From: Mactra quadrangularis
Lineage: Eukaryota > Mollusca > Bivalvia > Venerida > Mactridae
Direction: 5' to 3'
Length of the DNA stretch: 64,000 nt
Assembly: GCA_025267735.1 (NCBI GenBank)
Contig: CM046307.1
Location: 47,411,395 to 47,475,394, forward strand
In this document: positions 1 to 8,556 of the stretch, piece by piece
Layout of the letters: each line of letters opens with the position of its first letter
Numbering within the stretch: the first letter of the stretch is position 1
The notes under the pieces: model-generated
The model's database searches: none
Told to the model about the DNA's origin: nothing
The model's input: only the letters and a program-made list of their open reading frames with translations
Position numbers and translations under genes: made by a program

Positions 1-780
1 ACACATTTATGTAAATTAACTGGACAATAGTATTTGACATTTTCTTGCCTGGAAATGGACATTACTTTGGGTTTTTGATGTGTTTTGTCATTGAACGACA
101 GTTTAAGCAGAAATTTAGCTCTGATCTGAGGAAATTCCAACGTTAAGACTCATTTATGTAAATTAACTGGACAAAGCAGTCTGTCAATGGTCAGTTGGTG
201 GATGGACGAAGGCTTCACGTTATAGATAGCCGCTGTCAGTAAGATATATTTGTCTAACGGGGATCATAAGAAAAAGTCTCGTTACATCGGCTGTAAACAC
301 AGGCTAGATACCTCGTGATAGATTGACAAAACTAAGCTTCATTACTTTTCTTGTTTTGTTTTTGCCTGAAAATCTCGATGATTTCTTCTTTCAAAAAATA
401 ATTGTTACAGATGAGAAACTCAGGAATGGATTCTCTTCAGGAGATAAGACATTGCTGAAAGTCTTTAACGATCCCACGGGGCTGGTAACAGTTGCGTTTT
501 CAAATTTTTACATAGTTCCATACGGATCTAGAAATTTTAATCAGACGAAAGAATCTGGATTCATCTTTCTTGCAGATGTGGATGTTATATTTTTTGTTTT
601 ACTTTCGTTTGAATTTTTTTGTAAAATTCTATGACTTAATCAAAAACAAATTCAACTAAAATAAAACATTTTATGATTTATTGTTTGACATTTAAGTTAT
701 GAACTAAATGACTAAAAATAGACTAAAATGTTCTATAAACTGTTTATTTTTTGTTGTTGAGTGTCTTTTACCATTTTATA
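1..780. other. Unassigned sequence, nothing recognised
   Basis: No gene or repeat family is recognised here. A 24-bp stretch starting CATTTATGTAAATTAACT occurs twice in direct orientation, at 4-27 and 151-174 (spacing 147). An open frame at 323-634 (+) gives a phenylalanine-rich product with no motif I know; I do not treat it as a gene. Confidence 0.4.
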
Positions 781-1000
781 ATGTATCGTTAATAAGTTTT
801 CAGAAAACGCTAAGTTTGCTGTTCTCAGATACAGGACCAAGATAGCACATAGGTCTATTAGAGTTGTTGGTCCAAAGTGGTGGAACATAATACCCCAGCG
901 ACTTGAAATCTGGATATCATGACTTGAAATATGTTCCATATGATATCCAGTTGAAAAGTTGATTAATTATTTTTTTCAAAAGACTACTTGTAGCTACTAG
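781..1000 (+). pseudogene. Decayed 3' end of a non-LTR retrotransposon (LINE) reverse transcriptase
   Basis: Conceptual + strand translation across about 820-920 gives a stretch including RSIRVVGPKWWNIIPQRLE. This resembles the 'R(Y/F)xGPxxWNxLP' signature near the C-terminus of CR1/Jockey-type LINE ORF2 proteins. After a stop and a frame change, 950-1000 reads VEKLINYFFQKTTCSY followed by TAG, like the usual short lysine- and leucine-rich tail. The body of the reverse transcriptase is not visible, so this is a 5'-truncated and frame-broken remnant. Recognition is by eye only. The opposite-strand open frame at 733-939 is its shadow. Confidence 0.5.
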
Positions 1001-1684
1001 TGACATTAACTGTGTATATAATTATGTTTTATTGAGTATTGACTAAGAATTTTTAAATGGACTTCAATCAAATATACTACAATATTTTTTTGCAAATGGT
1101 TAATAGATTTAATTTGGTATATTGTCACATAAAAATAGTTCACAGAATACTATAAAAACATTATCCATTCTTTATTCTTAAGTTGTCAATTCCGTATTTT
1201 TACGTGTCTTTACCTCCCCCCCCCCTTCAAAATGACCATCACAGCCTTGAAATTGGTGGTTTTTTTAACTGGGATCAAGTAAATTTCACTTAAAGAAAGT
1301 TGTCCCAAAAATTACTTTTCTGCCCCTCAGGGAGGTCCCAAATGGGGGATGTGGCCCCCTTTGTAGCTGAGGTTTGAAGAGGGTGCAGTGCCCTTATCAC
1401 CAGAAAAATTCTTGAAATAGCCATGGCAAGTAATGGTGAAAAATGGCTAGTTTGCACACATGTTGCAACCAGTAAAGGGTTAGATACTTTTTTTAAAGAA
1501 CTAAAATAATTAAATTATTAAATAAGAACAATTCAATGTTTCCTAGTTCTGAAGCTAACACACATAAAACGTGTCTATATTTCAATTGTGGACCTAAATA
1601 TAAGTGGCTTGACATCGAGAGACTAATGTACTGTAACATAATGTGATGTCATAAATTATAGGCTAAAAAAACTGAGAATATATA
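1001..1684. other. Non-coding sequence
   Basis: No coding potential is seen. There is a short poly-C run near 1212-1224 and AT-rich sequence. It is probably intron or upstream sequence of the CAAP1-like gene. Confidence 0.4.
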
Positions 1685-2122
1685 CAGTGCCTTTCAAAAG
1701 CCTTTGGATAAAATTATGTTTTTAGGATAAAATTTTTTAATGTTTCCCATTTACCCCATGAAAAAAGGGTCCTTAGCAAATTCCAAAATCAACTTTATTT
1801 AGTTTACCATCATATGATTCAACTATAATATATGAATAAGGAACAGGGGAACAGGTGTGGCTGAGAGGTTACAGCCTTGAACTATTGGATAACCAGGTCT
1901 GCGTTGGTTCGATTCCCACCCTGTTGTTACTTTAAGCAAGAAAATTATCCTACTTGTGCAATACTCTGGGACCAGAAAGCAGACTCAAAAGTGATTTATA
2001 TTTAAGTTGTAAGAACTTGATCTCAATCAAGTTAAAATAAGAGTAAAAATTTCTTGCAGTATGCAAAAATCTGCATTTTTTTCTACAAAAGATTTTTGTC
2101 CAATAACTTTTGAAGGGCACTG
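1685..2122. mobile_element. Tc1/mariner-like MITE with a nested tRNA-like SINE
   Basis: The element begins CAGTGCCTTTCAAAAG directly after a TA, and ends with the complement of CAGTGCCCTTCAAAAG directly before a TA. Such TA-flanked CAGTG termini are typical of Tc1/mariner non-autonomous elements. The two arms differ internally: the left one carries 'aggataaaa' and 'ttaccccatgaaaaa', the right one 'ttgtccaataacttttgaagg'. Both arms recur in other copies (39965, 44912, 63413), which fixes the family. The interior holds a tRNA-headed SINE at about 1855-2045. No transposase frame is present. Confidence 0.75.
1855..2045 (+). repeat. tRNA-derived SINE (family D)
   Basis: The head reads GGTGTGGCTGAGAGGTTA, like the A box of a class II (Leu/Ser-type) tRNA. 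GGTTCGATTCCCACC follows as a B box. The tRNA arms do not close into an intact gene. The body has 'aagcagactcaaaagtgatttat', echoed at about 39515-39540 on the opposite strand. A head fragment with GGTGTGGCCGAGTG occurs near 32883. Confidence 0.55.
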
Positions 2123-2124
2123 TA

Positions 2125-3259
2125 AATACATGTACATGTATATAACAAAAACTGCCACTAGATTTTTACAATAGGATTATATATGAAGACAATATGTTTG
2201 TATTAACTTCAGATGTTGAAATGTCTGCTAGAATTCTTTACATGTTTCTGATAGAGAAATTATCTTCAAGAAAAAAAAACATACCTTGTCATTATGTTGT
2301 ATTTAATTCATTATACTTCACCATGTGTAGAAAATATGTAATATTTAGTGAATTTATTGATTAAAGGGAAGTAACTCAATTACTCATCATCTCAGAGTTG
2401 AACTGTAATTATCTCCCTTGTATTAGTTGATTTATGGTGTTGTTTGTTTATTTAATGACAAATGTTGGTATTTTATACTACAAGTAGTTTAAGATTTTTG
2501 GATGTTTAGTAAGTAAGTAATAGGGTGTGCTAGGTAACTGTAAAACTAGCCTAACTAGATGTAATTAAGTTAATTTAAGATGATGATAATGTTTTGATGA
2601 GTCAGTTTAAAACTAGCCTAACTACAAAATGTATATAAAAATAAAGAAGGATGTAGACTAGTTTTTGCATTGTATCATTTGGTTCGTTTTATGATAGCAT
2701 TTATGTATTCATTATTTAGTTTTTGGAATGAAACTAAATTATGCAGTAGTTTTGAAACCTAAAATCTGAAACCATCTTTATTCTAATGTTTGCCATTAGA
2801 GGAAACATTCTATTTTTGATATTCAACACATTATTTAGGAGCAGTAGTTCAGTGGTAAGACATGTGCCAGATTTAAACCCATAAAGCCCTTCCACAAGGC
2901 TGCCAATTTTCAGCTGATTTCATTATATTTAGTTTCCTATAGTCATCAGCAATTAGATTTTATTTCTGATGAACTGAATACAAAATAGTACCAGAGGCTT
3001 TGAAATGTCCAAATCAGAATTATTTAGGGCCATTTGACAAATGTTATGTAAATTTATTGGATATAGTGAGCAAAAATGGACCCAAATTGACCTGTTTTCT
3101 GAAGTGATTGACTATTTTCAACTGATCTCATGAGTCCATATTGGCATTACTGCTTCAAGAGACAGTAAGTGTACTGACCACTGTGATATAACTGGAAAAT
3201 GTTTATTTCTGGAAATATCTGTTTATTTTTATCTAACATACATGTTAATATATTTACAG
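2125..3259 (+). other. Probable intron or upstream sequence of the CAAP1-like gene
   Basis: No exon recognised. It ends with a polypyrimidine-poor but acceptable 3' splice site (tatttacag|ag at 3259/3260). Exons encoding the conserved CAAP domain were looked for here by eye and not found. They are presumably upstream of the window. Confidence 0.4.
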
Positions 3260-3338
3260 AGATGGAAGGTGAAGACAACGAAGACAATATTGTAGATTCT
3301 ACATCAATAAATGAACAAGATACATATCATTCTGATAG
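3260..3338 (+). CDS. CAAP1: CAAP1-like gene, internal exon (acidic linker)
   Basis: This exon lies between an acceptor (tatttacag|AG) and a donor (GATAG|gttggt). In frame it encodes MEGEDNEDNIVDS and a further acidic or polar stretch ending YHSD. Two bases remain over, and together with the single leading base of the next exon they make an Arg codon, so phases agree across the 11.7-kb intron. The opening (I/L/M)-E-G-(D/E) followed by acidic residues matches my recollection of the segment just after the CAAP domain in vertebrate CAAP1. The ATG at 3262 is therefore probably internal rather than an initiator. The donor (gttggt) is weaker than consensus. The exon call rests on phase agreement and composition, not on a transcript. 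Confidence 0.6.
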
Positions 3339-3426
3339 GTTGGTTATATGTAAATTTTAATATAATTTTGTACCCTGTATCAACTCCTTATCATTTCTGT
3401 ACTTTTGGAAGTCCTCAGCTCTGTTC

Positions 3427-3439
3427 TCAAACTTCAATA
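3427..3439. repeat. Target-site duplication of SINE family A, left copy
   Basis: The 13 bp TCAAACTTCAATA recur exactly at 8544-8556. They flank the SINE that was later split by the DIRS element. Confidence 0.85.
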
Positions 3440-3574
3440 ATAGCCACCCTGCTAGCTCAGTTGGTAGCACGCAAGTCTCCTGATCGAGGGGTCGTGGGTT
3501 CAGGCGGGGCATACTTTTGTGGAGCTTGGTCATAATATTATTTCTACAGCCATTACTACCAATGATTTTTAATT
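3440..3574 (+). repeat. tRNA-derived SINE family A, 5' half, interrupted by DIRS element 1
   Basis: The tRNA-related head has an A-box-like TAGCTCAGTTGGTAGCAC and a B-box-like GTCGTGGGTTC. It is followed by the body 'catacttttgtggagcttgg' and 'ctaccaatgatttttaatt'. The sequence stops at AATT (3571-3574), where the DIRS element begins, and resumes at 8372. Without the DIRS the SINE is about 307 bp, close to the 303 bp of the copy at 45015-45317. The head is a degenerate tRNA rather than a working gene. Confidence 0.85.
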
Positions 3575-3691
3575 CCCCCAAACAAACAAGACTTACCTTG
3601 GAAGTTGATGTTGGTTTGGAATTCTATGTAGTCACAATAACAACTGGAGGGATCAAGTGAGATGTGCATCTACCGTGACCAGATTTGCCAG
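3571..3691 (+). repeat. DIRS element 1 left terminus (3' end in element sense)
   Basis: Positions 3571-3659 (89 nt) are perfectly complementary to ICR positions 3831-3919. Positions 3654-3691 (38 nt, starting CAAGTGAGATGTGCATC) are the perfect inverted counterpart of 8303-8340. The outer 75 nt or so of the two termini are only loosely similar. Confidence 0.92.
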
Positions 3692-3830
3692 TCTTCAAAA
3701 CTTTTTTAGAAAAAGGAATGTCCCAAAAGTAAAAGGGATCAATATCCTACATATTTACATGTAATATGTCATAACATGAAAAGTACCACATATAGAAATA
3801 AAATATAAAGTACAGGGTGGTGCGGGAGGG

Positions 3831-3955
3831 CACTTGATCCCTCCAGTTGTTATTGTGACTACATAGAATTCCAAACCAACATCAACTTCCAAGGTAAGTC
3901 TTGTTTGTTTGGGGGAATTCTATTACGTCACAACAACTGTCAGTCACAAGTGAGA
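3831..3955 (+). repeat. DIRS element 1 internal complementary region (ICR)
   Basis: Positions 3831-3919 equal the reverse complement of the left edge. Positions 3916-3955 equal the reverse complement of the right edge (8332-8371). The ICR thus holds a copy of the circle junction, with core GGGGGAATTCTATTACGTCA. It contains a consensus-like splice donor on the + strand (AAGGTAAGT, GT at 3894-3895). Confidence 0.92.
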
Positions 3956-4031
3956 CTTCAACACACAAAAGGACATGACTTTTTCTGATCAAGTAACAGA
4001 TTAGAATAAAAATAACTCACAATTATCCTCT

Positions 4032-5252
4032 CTATTGCAATACTGCAGTCTGAAAACATTCATCAGATTCTGTTTCCACTGGTTTATCATAAAATGTAGC
4101 AAAGGTTCTTTCTGTAGCCCAACCAGCAATCTTCATAATTTCTGATAAAGGCACACCATGTAATTTAGCCTTAGAAGTGACTGCACCACGTAAACTATGG
4201 GTCTTGTATTTGTCCACATCAATACCTGCATTCTTCATGACCATCTTTATCCATCTACTTATAGTTGATGAAACAACAAACTTGTATGGTCTAATAAAAC
4301 TAATGAATAAATGTTTCTCATCACCACGAATATCCTTCGTCCTGGTGATATATTCTTCCAAAGCTGTATATACACACAATCTCCTATCCGGAGAATACTT
4401 TTTAAAAATAACAACAGGGTTTGGTTTCCCTTTGCGACATTGTTTAAGCAACCCACTATAATACAAGGTGAAGGTATTCTCATCCTTCTTCATATTTTCT
4501 AAAGTTAAAAGACTAACACTATGTGTACGACTTGCTTGAGTCAACATAATCAAAGTGGCCAACTTGTAGCTCAATAATCTCAAAGTTAATGATTGAAATG
4601 GTGGCATTGTCTTAAGGTAACATAGAAGTTTCGAAACATCCCACGTCTCTGAATATCTCGGCATTTTTGGACGTAAATTAAAAACACCTGTCATATATCT
4701 GACAACCAAAGGATGACTACCAACACTATAGCCATCTTGTGAATCACATAAGTTAGATAAAGCACTTCTTGCAGAATTTAAAGTGTCATAACTGTAATTT
4801 GCTTCATAAAGTGAAGTTAAGAATTCTAAAACAGAGTTTATAGACGTTTGAACGATACCAATTTTCCTTTCACGACAGAAGTGAATCCACTTGCTGATGT
4901 ATGATGAGTAATGCTTCTGAGTGGATCGTCTCCAGGACGCCATAATGATTTCAATAGACTTTTCTGATAGTTCTCGACTTTCAAATGATTTCCTGATATA
5001 TGACATACCATCAACTTTAGCTTGTTCACAAGAGGATGAATGTGATTCACTCCAGGAATACTGAGAGTGTAAGGTCTTACATAAATTATCAATGGATCTT
5101 CCACAAGCATCTCTAGAACTCTGGTGTACCAGTTCTGTGTTACCCAAAGAGGTGCCACCAATATCAACTCTGTTTTGTCTAAATAAGCTTTCTGTATTGT
5201 ACGTCCAACCAAACTGAAAGGAGGAAAAGCATACATATATTTTCCAGACCAA
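4032..5252 (-). CDS. DIRS element 1 tyrosine recombinase (YR)
   Basis: A 406-residue frame. The catalytic core is a phage-integrase-type tyrosine recombinase: first Arg at about 242 in TQASRTHSV, H-x-x-R at 352-355 in THSLRGAV, and nucleophile Tyr at about 388 in TFYDKPV. A core-binding helical region (SASWRRSTQKHYSSYISKW-like, residues about 105-125) precedes it. By family knowledge it inserts the circular DNA copy into the genome. The first 80 or so residues lie in the overlap with the RT frame and are of unsure relevance. The true start may be later, at the Met near residue 83 (GMSYIRKSF), or the protein may arise from a spliced or reinitiated message. It ends close to the ICR. Nothing is missing from the catalytic set. 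Confidence 0.9.
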   Translation of the reverse strand: MVWKIYVCFSSFQFGWTYNTESLFRQNRVDIGGTSLGNTELVHQSSRDACGRSIDNLCKTLHSQYSWSESHSSSCEQAKVDGMSYIRKSFESRELSEKSIEIIMASWRRSTQKHYSSYISKWIHFCRERKIGIVQTSINSVLEFLTSLYEANYSYDTLNSARSALSNLCDSQDGYSVGSHPLVVRYMTGVFNLRPKMPRYSETWDVSKLLCYLKTMPPFQSLTLRLLSYKLATLIMLTQASRTHSVSLLTLENMKKDENTFTLYYSGLLKQCRKGKPNPVVIFKKYSPDRRLCVYTALEEYITRTKDIRGDEKHLFISFIRPYKFVVSSTISRWIKMVMKNAGIDVDKYKTHSLRGAVTSKAKLHGVPLSEIMKIAGWATERTFATFYDKPVETESDECFQTAVLQ

Positions 5253-6853
5253 TTAAAAGAAAAAGCATTTATTGCTACCGCATCTGGATCAGGCATCCAA
5301 GAAATGTATCTTTCAAGCTGTTTATTCAACCTTGAGGCAAAAAGATCAACTTCAGGTTCCCCAAACCTAGAAGTAATTTTTTGAAATATGCTCTTATCTA
5401 ACATCCACTCAACATTATCATTGAAAGTTCTAGACAAAGAATCAGCAATATTATCTTTCCCTGGAACATGAGTGGCTGTTAACCAAATATTTCTATTACA
5501 ACACCAAGTCCAGATTTCTTTTGCTAATAAATTAAGCTTTTTTGTTCTTCCACCCATGTTATTGACATAAGAAACTGCACAAGAATTGTCTGAGCATATC
5601 TGAACATGACAGAATGACTTGTTCTTACAGAATGATTTTAAAGCATAATGGACAGCTAACAGTTCAAGATAGTTTATGTGATTTTGGGCTTCTTGGTTAT
5701 TCCAACGACCACCGATTTTATCATTCTCAAAAACTGCTCCCCAACCCAAGTTACTAGCATCAGAAGTAATAACAACATTTGGGTTGCCATGACTGATCTT
5801 TCTCTCTTGACTAGCAAGATTTTCTATCCACCAACCTATTTCTTGTTTGACATTAAATGATATAAACATGATGGAGTCATAATCTCCCTTATTTTCTTGT
5901 AATGCTATAATTTTAGCTCTTTCTATTTCTCTATAGTGCAAAGGAGCATATTCTACTGCAGAAAAAGTAGATACCAAAAGTCCCAAAAGTTGTGCCAATT
6001 CTCTTATCTTTATATATTGCTTATTGGATACCTCAGTGCATAATTGTATTATATGATAAACCTTCTCTTTTGGCAATGTCACTATCATCTTTTCAGAATC
6101 AATTATAAAACCAAGAAAAGTTAATTTTCTGGTTGGAACCAAAACAGATTTTTTCTCATGAATCATAAATCCAACACTTGTCATTAACCCAACTGTATCT
6201 GACACATTTGATTCACATTGTGAAAAGGTATCACTTATCAACAGAGAATCATCAATATAACCAGAATTGGTATGCCCTAGCATACAAAGAGAAGAATATA
6301 TACATTTCATGATACGAGTAAACTGTTTTGGCGCACAACTTAAGCCATTAGGCATGCACTCATACTGATAAATTTTATCATCTTTTTTAAATCTTAGCTT
6401 TACTTTGTGCTCATCAGCTATTGGAATGGAATAGTATGCATGTCTTATGTCAACAGATGCGAAAAAACAATCAGGTTTGACCAATTTTAGGACTGATTCA
6501 AAGGTATCCATCTTAAAATGATGGTATTCTACATATTCATTCAAAACTTTAAGGTTTAATATCATTCTATATTCGTCATCTTTCTTAGGTACAATGAAAA
6601 TTGGAGAAAGAAATTCATCAGGATGATGATCAACTTCAGTAATTACTTTCATATCTAGTAATTTTTTAATCTCTCTATTAACAATCTCATCTTCATGATC
6701 AGTAAACTTGCTACTAGGACAAAACGACCTCCTAGGATTAACACCCTCTAAAAATTCAATGTGACAATTTTGAACTATGTCCAAAACTGCTTCATCACTG
6801 GTGATCTTTCTCCAATTTTCAATGTAATATTTTAATCTACCTGCCTCAAACAT
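4838..6853 (-). CDS. DIRS element 1 reverse transcriptase / RNase H / methyltransferase-like polyprotein
   Basis: A 671-residue frame beginning 11 nt after the Gag stop. The RT domain spans about residues 60-260, with first catalytic Asp at about 135 (SVDIRHAYYS) and the YIDD box at 199-202 (GYIDDSLL). RNase H covers about 360-475: Asp365 (ITSDASNLGWGA), Glu397 (NYLELLA), Asp422 (SDNSCAV), and Asp471 after TATHVPGKDNIAD. Residues about 500-590 match the DIRS-specific methyltransferase-like segment, with FPPFS and APLW blocks and WYTRVLEML. The role of that segment in DIRS elements is not established. The tail overlaps the YR frame by about 415 nt in another frame, so this DNA is read twice. 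Its RT is presumed to copy the element RNA to DNA. Confidence 0.92.
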   Translation of the reverse strand: MFEAGRLKYYIENWRKITSDEAVLDIVQNCHIEFLEGVNPRRSFCPSSKFTDHEDEIVNREIKKLLDMKVITEVDHHPDEFLSPIFIVPKKDDEYRMILNLKVLNEYVEYHHFKMDTFESVLKLVKPDCFFASVDIRHAYYSIPIADEHKVKLRFKKDDKIYQYECMPNGLSCAPKQFTRIMKCIYSSLCMLGHTNSGYIDDSLLISDTFSQCESNVSDTVGLMTSVGFMIHEKKSVLVPTRKLTFLGFIIDSEKMIVTLPKEKVYHIIQLCTEVSNKQYIKIRELAQLLGLLVSTFSAVEYAPLHYREIERAKIIALQENKGDYDSIMFISFNVKQEIGWWIENLASQERKISHGNPNVVITSDASNLGWGAVFENDKIGGRWNNQEAQNHINYLELLAVHYALKSFCKNKSFCHVQICSDNSCAVSYVNNMGGRTKKLNLLAKEIWTWCCNRNIWLTATHVPGKDNIADSLSRTFNDNVEWMLDKSIFQKITSRFGEPEVDLFASRLNKQLERYISWMPDPDAVAINAFSFNWSGKYMYAFPPFSLVGRTIQKAYLDKTELILVAPLWVTQNWYTRVLEMLVEDPLIIYVRPYTLSIPGVNHIHPLVNKLKLMVCHISGNHLKVENYQKSLLKSLWRPGDDPLRSITHHTSASGFTSVVKGKLVSFKRL

Positions 6854-6864
6854 ACTGACCTGTT

Positions 6865-7944
6865 CTATTTCTTGGGTGTCTGCTTCACGTTTTTTGACGA
6901 AGAAGCACTAGTAACTGAACTTGCACGAGTACCACGTCCTCGGTAATTCCCACGTCTATAATAGGGATGAGGTCGTCTAGAACCATAACCTCTAGGATAT
7001 CCTCTTCCATAACCACGACCGATATTTCTTCCTATCTTATTCAAGTCGTTAATCTCTTTGACATTCTTGTTAACGTCATTATCATCACCATACAACAAAT
7101 TGGTGAATGGAAGAGAGGCGGATGCCAAATAATGGTACTTTGGATCTAAATCCGACTTGTGAAGTTCTTTCCTTCTGACATTGATCAATTTGTTAACTTG
7201 TCCCAACAAAGCAATAGAATTTGTACACAAGTTCATATTATCTGAGTCCCAAGACTCACCATTCTTGTCAGCAAGTTTAACTATATTAGCAGTGGCCTTC
7301 ACCAGAAGGTCCTGGAGTGCCTGCATACGGCTATCATCAGCCTGAGTATTCATCTTTAAAAGTCTCCAAATACCCTGATTAACACGAGTCTTCACTAAAC
7401 TGTCACAGTTCTGAGGTCTGTGAAGCTCCTTTAAAATGTCAGCTAGTTTGTCATCAGATAAGCCATTTCTAAATGAAGAATTAACAAATTGTGCTAAATC
7501 ATTGTTCACATCTTTGTCTACAGTCTCACACTGTTGAAACTTATCAACCAAAGCCCTGAAAACACTTGGCTTAGTAGAACTATTGTCATTCAAAGAAACA
7601 TGGCTTTCAGTCAATTCGGAATGCACTGTTTCACATTCAATATAATCAGGGTCATAATTTTCATCATAGTATTCACTATCATAATAATTGTCACAGTTCA
7701 TCTGTTGAACAAGAGATTCAATTTTCTTTTCTTGCTTCTCAAGCCTGGCATTCTGTGCATTAACATTTTGGTTCATTTCTTTGAGAATCAACAAAACTTC
7801 CTTCGTTACCCCACCCGCCTGGTCTGGGGCTTGCTTGGCTTTAGAAAGACTTTCAGCAGCCGAAACTCCTGAAGTTGACGGTTCAACGGTCTTGATAGAC
7901 TTCTTACCAGACCCTTTACTTATTTGAACCTCCTTATCAGCCAT
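6865..7944 (-). CDS. DIRS element 1 Gag-like protein
   Basis: A 359-residue frame starting MADKEVQISK. It has an N-terminal Ser/Lys-rich region, a predicted coiled-coil-like stretch near residues 50-80 (LKEMNQNVNAQNARLEKQEK), an acidic tyrosine-rich linker, then a central block shared with element 2 (VNSSFRNGLSDDKLADILKE, VNQGIWRLLK). It continues with YHYLASASLPFTNLLYGDDN and an RG/GY-rich tail (RGYGRGYPRGYGSRRPHPYY). No CCHC zinc knuckle is present; the RG-rich tail probably serves RNA binding. By position and by analogy it is the nucleocapsid-like protein. The sequence itself is poorly conserved in the family, so this assignment leans on context. Confidence 0.8.
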   Translation of the reverse strand: MADKEVQISKGSGKKSIKTVEPSTSGVSAAESLSKAKQAPDQAGGVTKEVLLILKEMNQNVNAQNARLEKQEKKIESLVQQMNCDNYYDSEYYDENYDPDYIECETVHSELTESHVSLNDNSSTKPSVFRALVDKFQQCETVDKDVNNDLAQFVNSSFRNGLSDDKLADILKELHRPQNCDSLVKTRVNQGIWRLLKMNTQADDSRMQALQDLLVKATANIVKLADKNGESWDSDNMNLCTNSIALLGQVNKLINVRRKELHKSDLDPKYHYLASASLPFTNLLYGDDNDVNKNVKEINDLNKIGRNIGRGYGRGYPRGYGSRRPHPYYRRGNYRGRGTRASSVTSASSSKNVKQTPKK

Positions 7945-8302
7945 ATTAATGACAAAAACAATAGAAATTACAATTGAAATTTACAACAAACAAAATGTCT
8001 TCTTAGAACGAGCACGAGTATCGTAAAACGGCAATTTCCGGTCAAAACTACCGTAAAATGTCCTTGCGAACAAGGACGAAATTAAACAGTTTTACAACAG
8101 TCTGATAATTAAATTATCAAACTAAAGTAATAAATTGCTACTAATAGCAATATATTTACATAAAAGCTACGAATAGCTAGCTTGTAAATGACTGGCTGTT
8201 TTACGACATAAGTGTAAAACACTAACGAACTAATTCGTTAGACGGTATACTACGTAGAGCGATTAAAAAATCGATGTTAACTCTACGAGTTATAAATTCG
8301 CA
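7945..8302 (-). promoter_or_regulatory. DIRS element 1 5' leader (element sense), likely promoter/UTR
   Basis: About 360 nt between the right terminus and the Gag ATG. It is rich in short TA/CG-containing repeats such as 'taacgaactaattcgtta' and 'gctacgaatagctag'. The equivalent region of element 2 (13822-14169) has the same size and a similar style ('cggcaatatggaacgaattacggcaa'). No specific promoter motif can be proved; the assignment rests on position. Confidence 0.4.
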
Positions 8303-8371
8303 CTGGCAAATCTGGTCACGGTAGATGCACATCTCACTTGTGACTGACAGTTGTTGTGACGTAATAGAATT
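8303..8371 (+). repeat. DIRS element 1 right terminus (5' end in element sense)
   Basis: Positions 8303-8340 are the 38-nt inverted repeat of 3654-3691. Positions 8332-8371 are complementary to ICR 3916-3955, ending in AATT at the host junction. Confidence 0.92.
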
Positions 8372-8543
8372 ATGTAGGGCAGTTGTCAGTCACTGACGAA
8401 AGTATGGGCTTAGTAGTTGGTTAACAGCTAAATCCAGAGATTTAGCCTTTCCAGGAGGAGTGAGTAGGTTGACTGACAGCCTTTATATGACCTATACAAT
8501 GTGTTGCTATGGTCTTAAACCCAACAAAAACAAACAAAACAAA
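8372..8543 (+). repeat. tRNA-derived SINE family A, 3' half, interrupted by DIRS element 1
   Basis: Continues the SINE from 3574: 'atgtagggcagttgtcagtcactgac', 'gttggttaacagctaaatcc', 'tttccaggaggagtgagtagg', ending 'ggtcttaaacccaacaaaaac'. The 13-bp target duplication (8544-8556) follows directly. Confidence 0.85.
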
Positions 8544-8556
8544 TCAAACTTCAATA

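Larger units (their letters stand above)
3575..8371 (-). mobile_element. Complete DIRS-type tyrosine-recombinase retrotransposon, element 1
   Basis: This 4.8-kb element reads on the minus strand in the order Gag-like (7944-6865), RT/RNase H/MT-like (6853-4838), YR (5252-4032). It has the DIRS1 architecture: inverted terminal repeats with non-identical outer edges, plus an ICR that joins the complements of both edges. All three frames are open and catalytic residues are present, so it may be autonomous. It lies antisense inside a CAAP1-like intron, nested in a SINE. There is no target duplication beyond a shared AATT at both edges (3571-3574 and 8368-8371), so the true ends could shift by up to four bases. 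An unoccupied SINE copy at 42484-42778 confirms the boundaries. Known family biology: DIRS elements integrate through a circular intermediate by YR and lack an integrase. Confidence 0.93.

Noticed and set aside
323..634. Open + frame of 103 codons
   Set aside because: Phenylalanine-rich, no motif, no splice-site support, AT-rich context; likely chance.
3438..3520. tRNA gene-like sequence with A and B boxes
   Set aside because: The arms do not pair into a tRNA and the same sequence heads a repeated 300-bp unit, so it is a SINE head. The same applies to 1855, 21861, 24751, 42778, 45317 and 47013.
3575..8371. LTR retrotransposon or Ngaro/PAT-type element
   Set aside because: No long direct repeats, no integrase or protease, inverted ends plus an ICR joining both edges: this is the DIRS layout.
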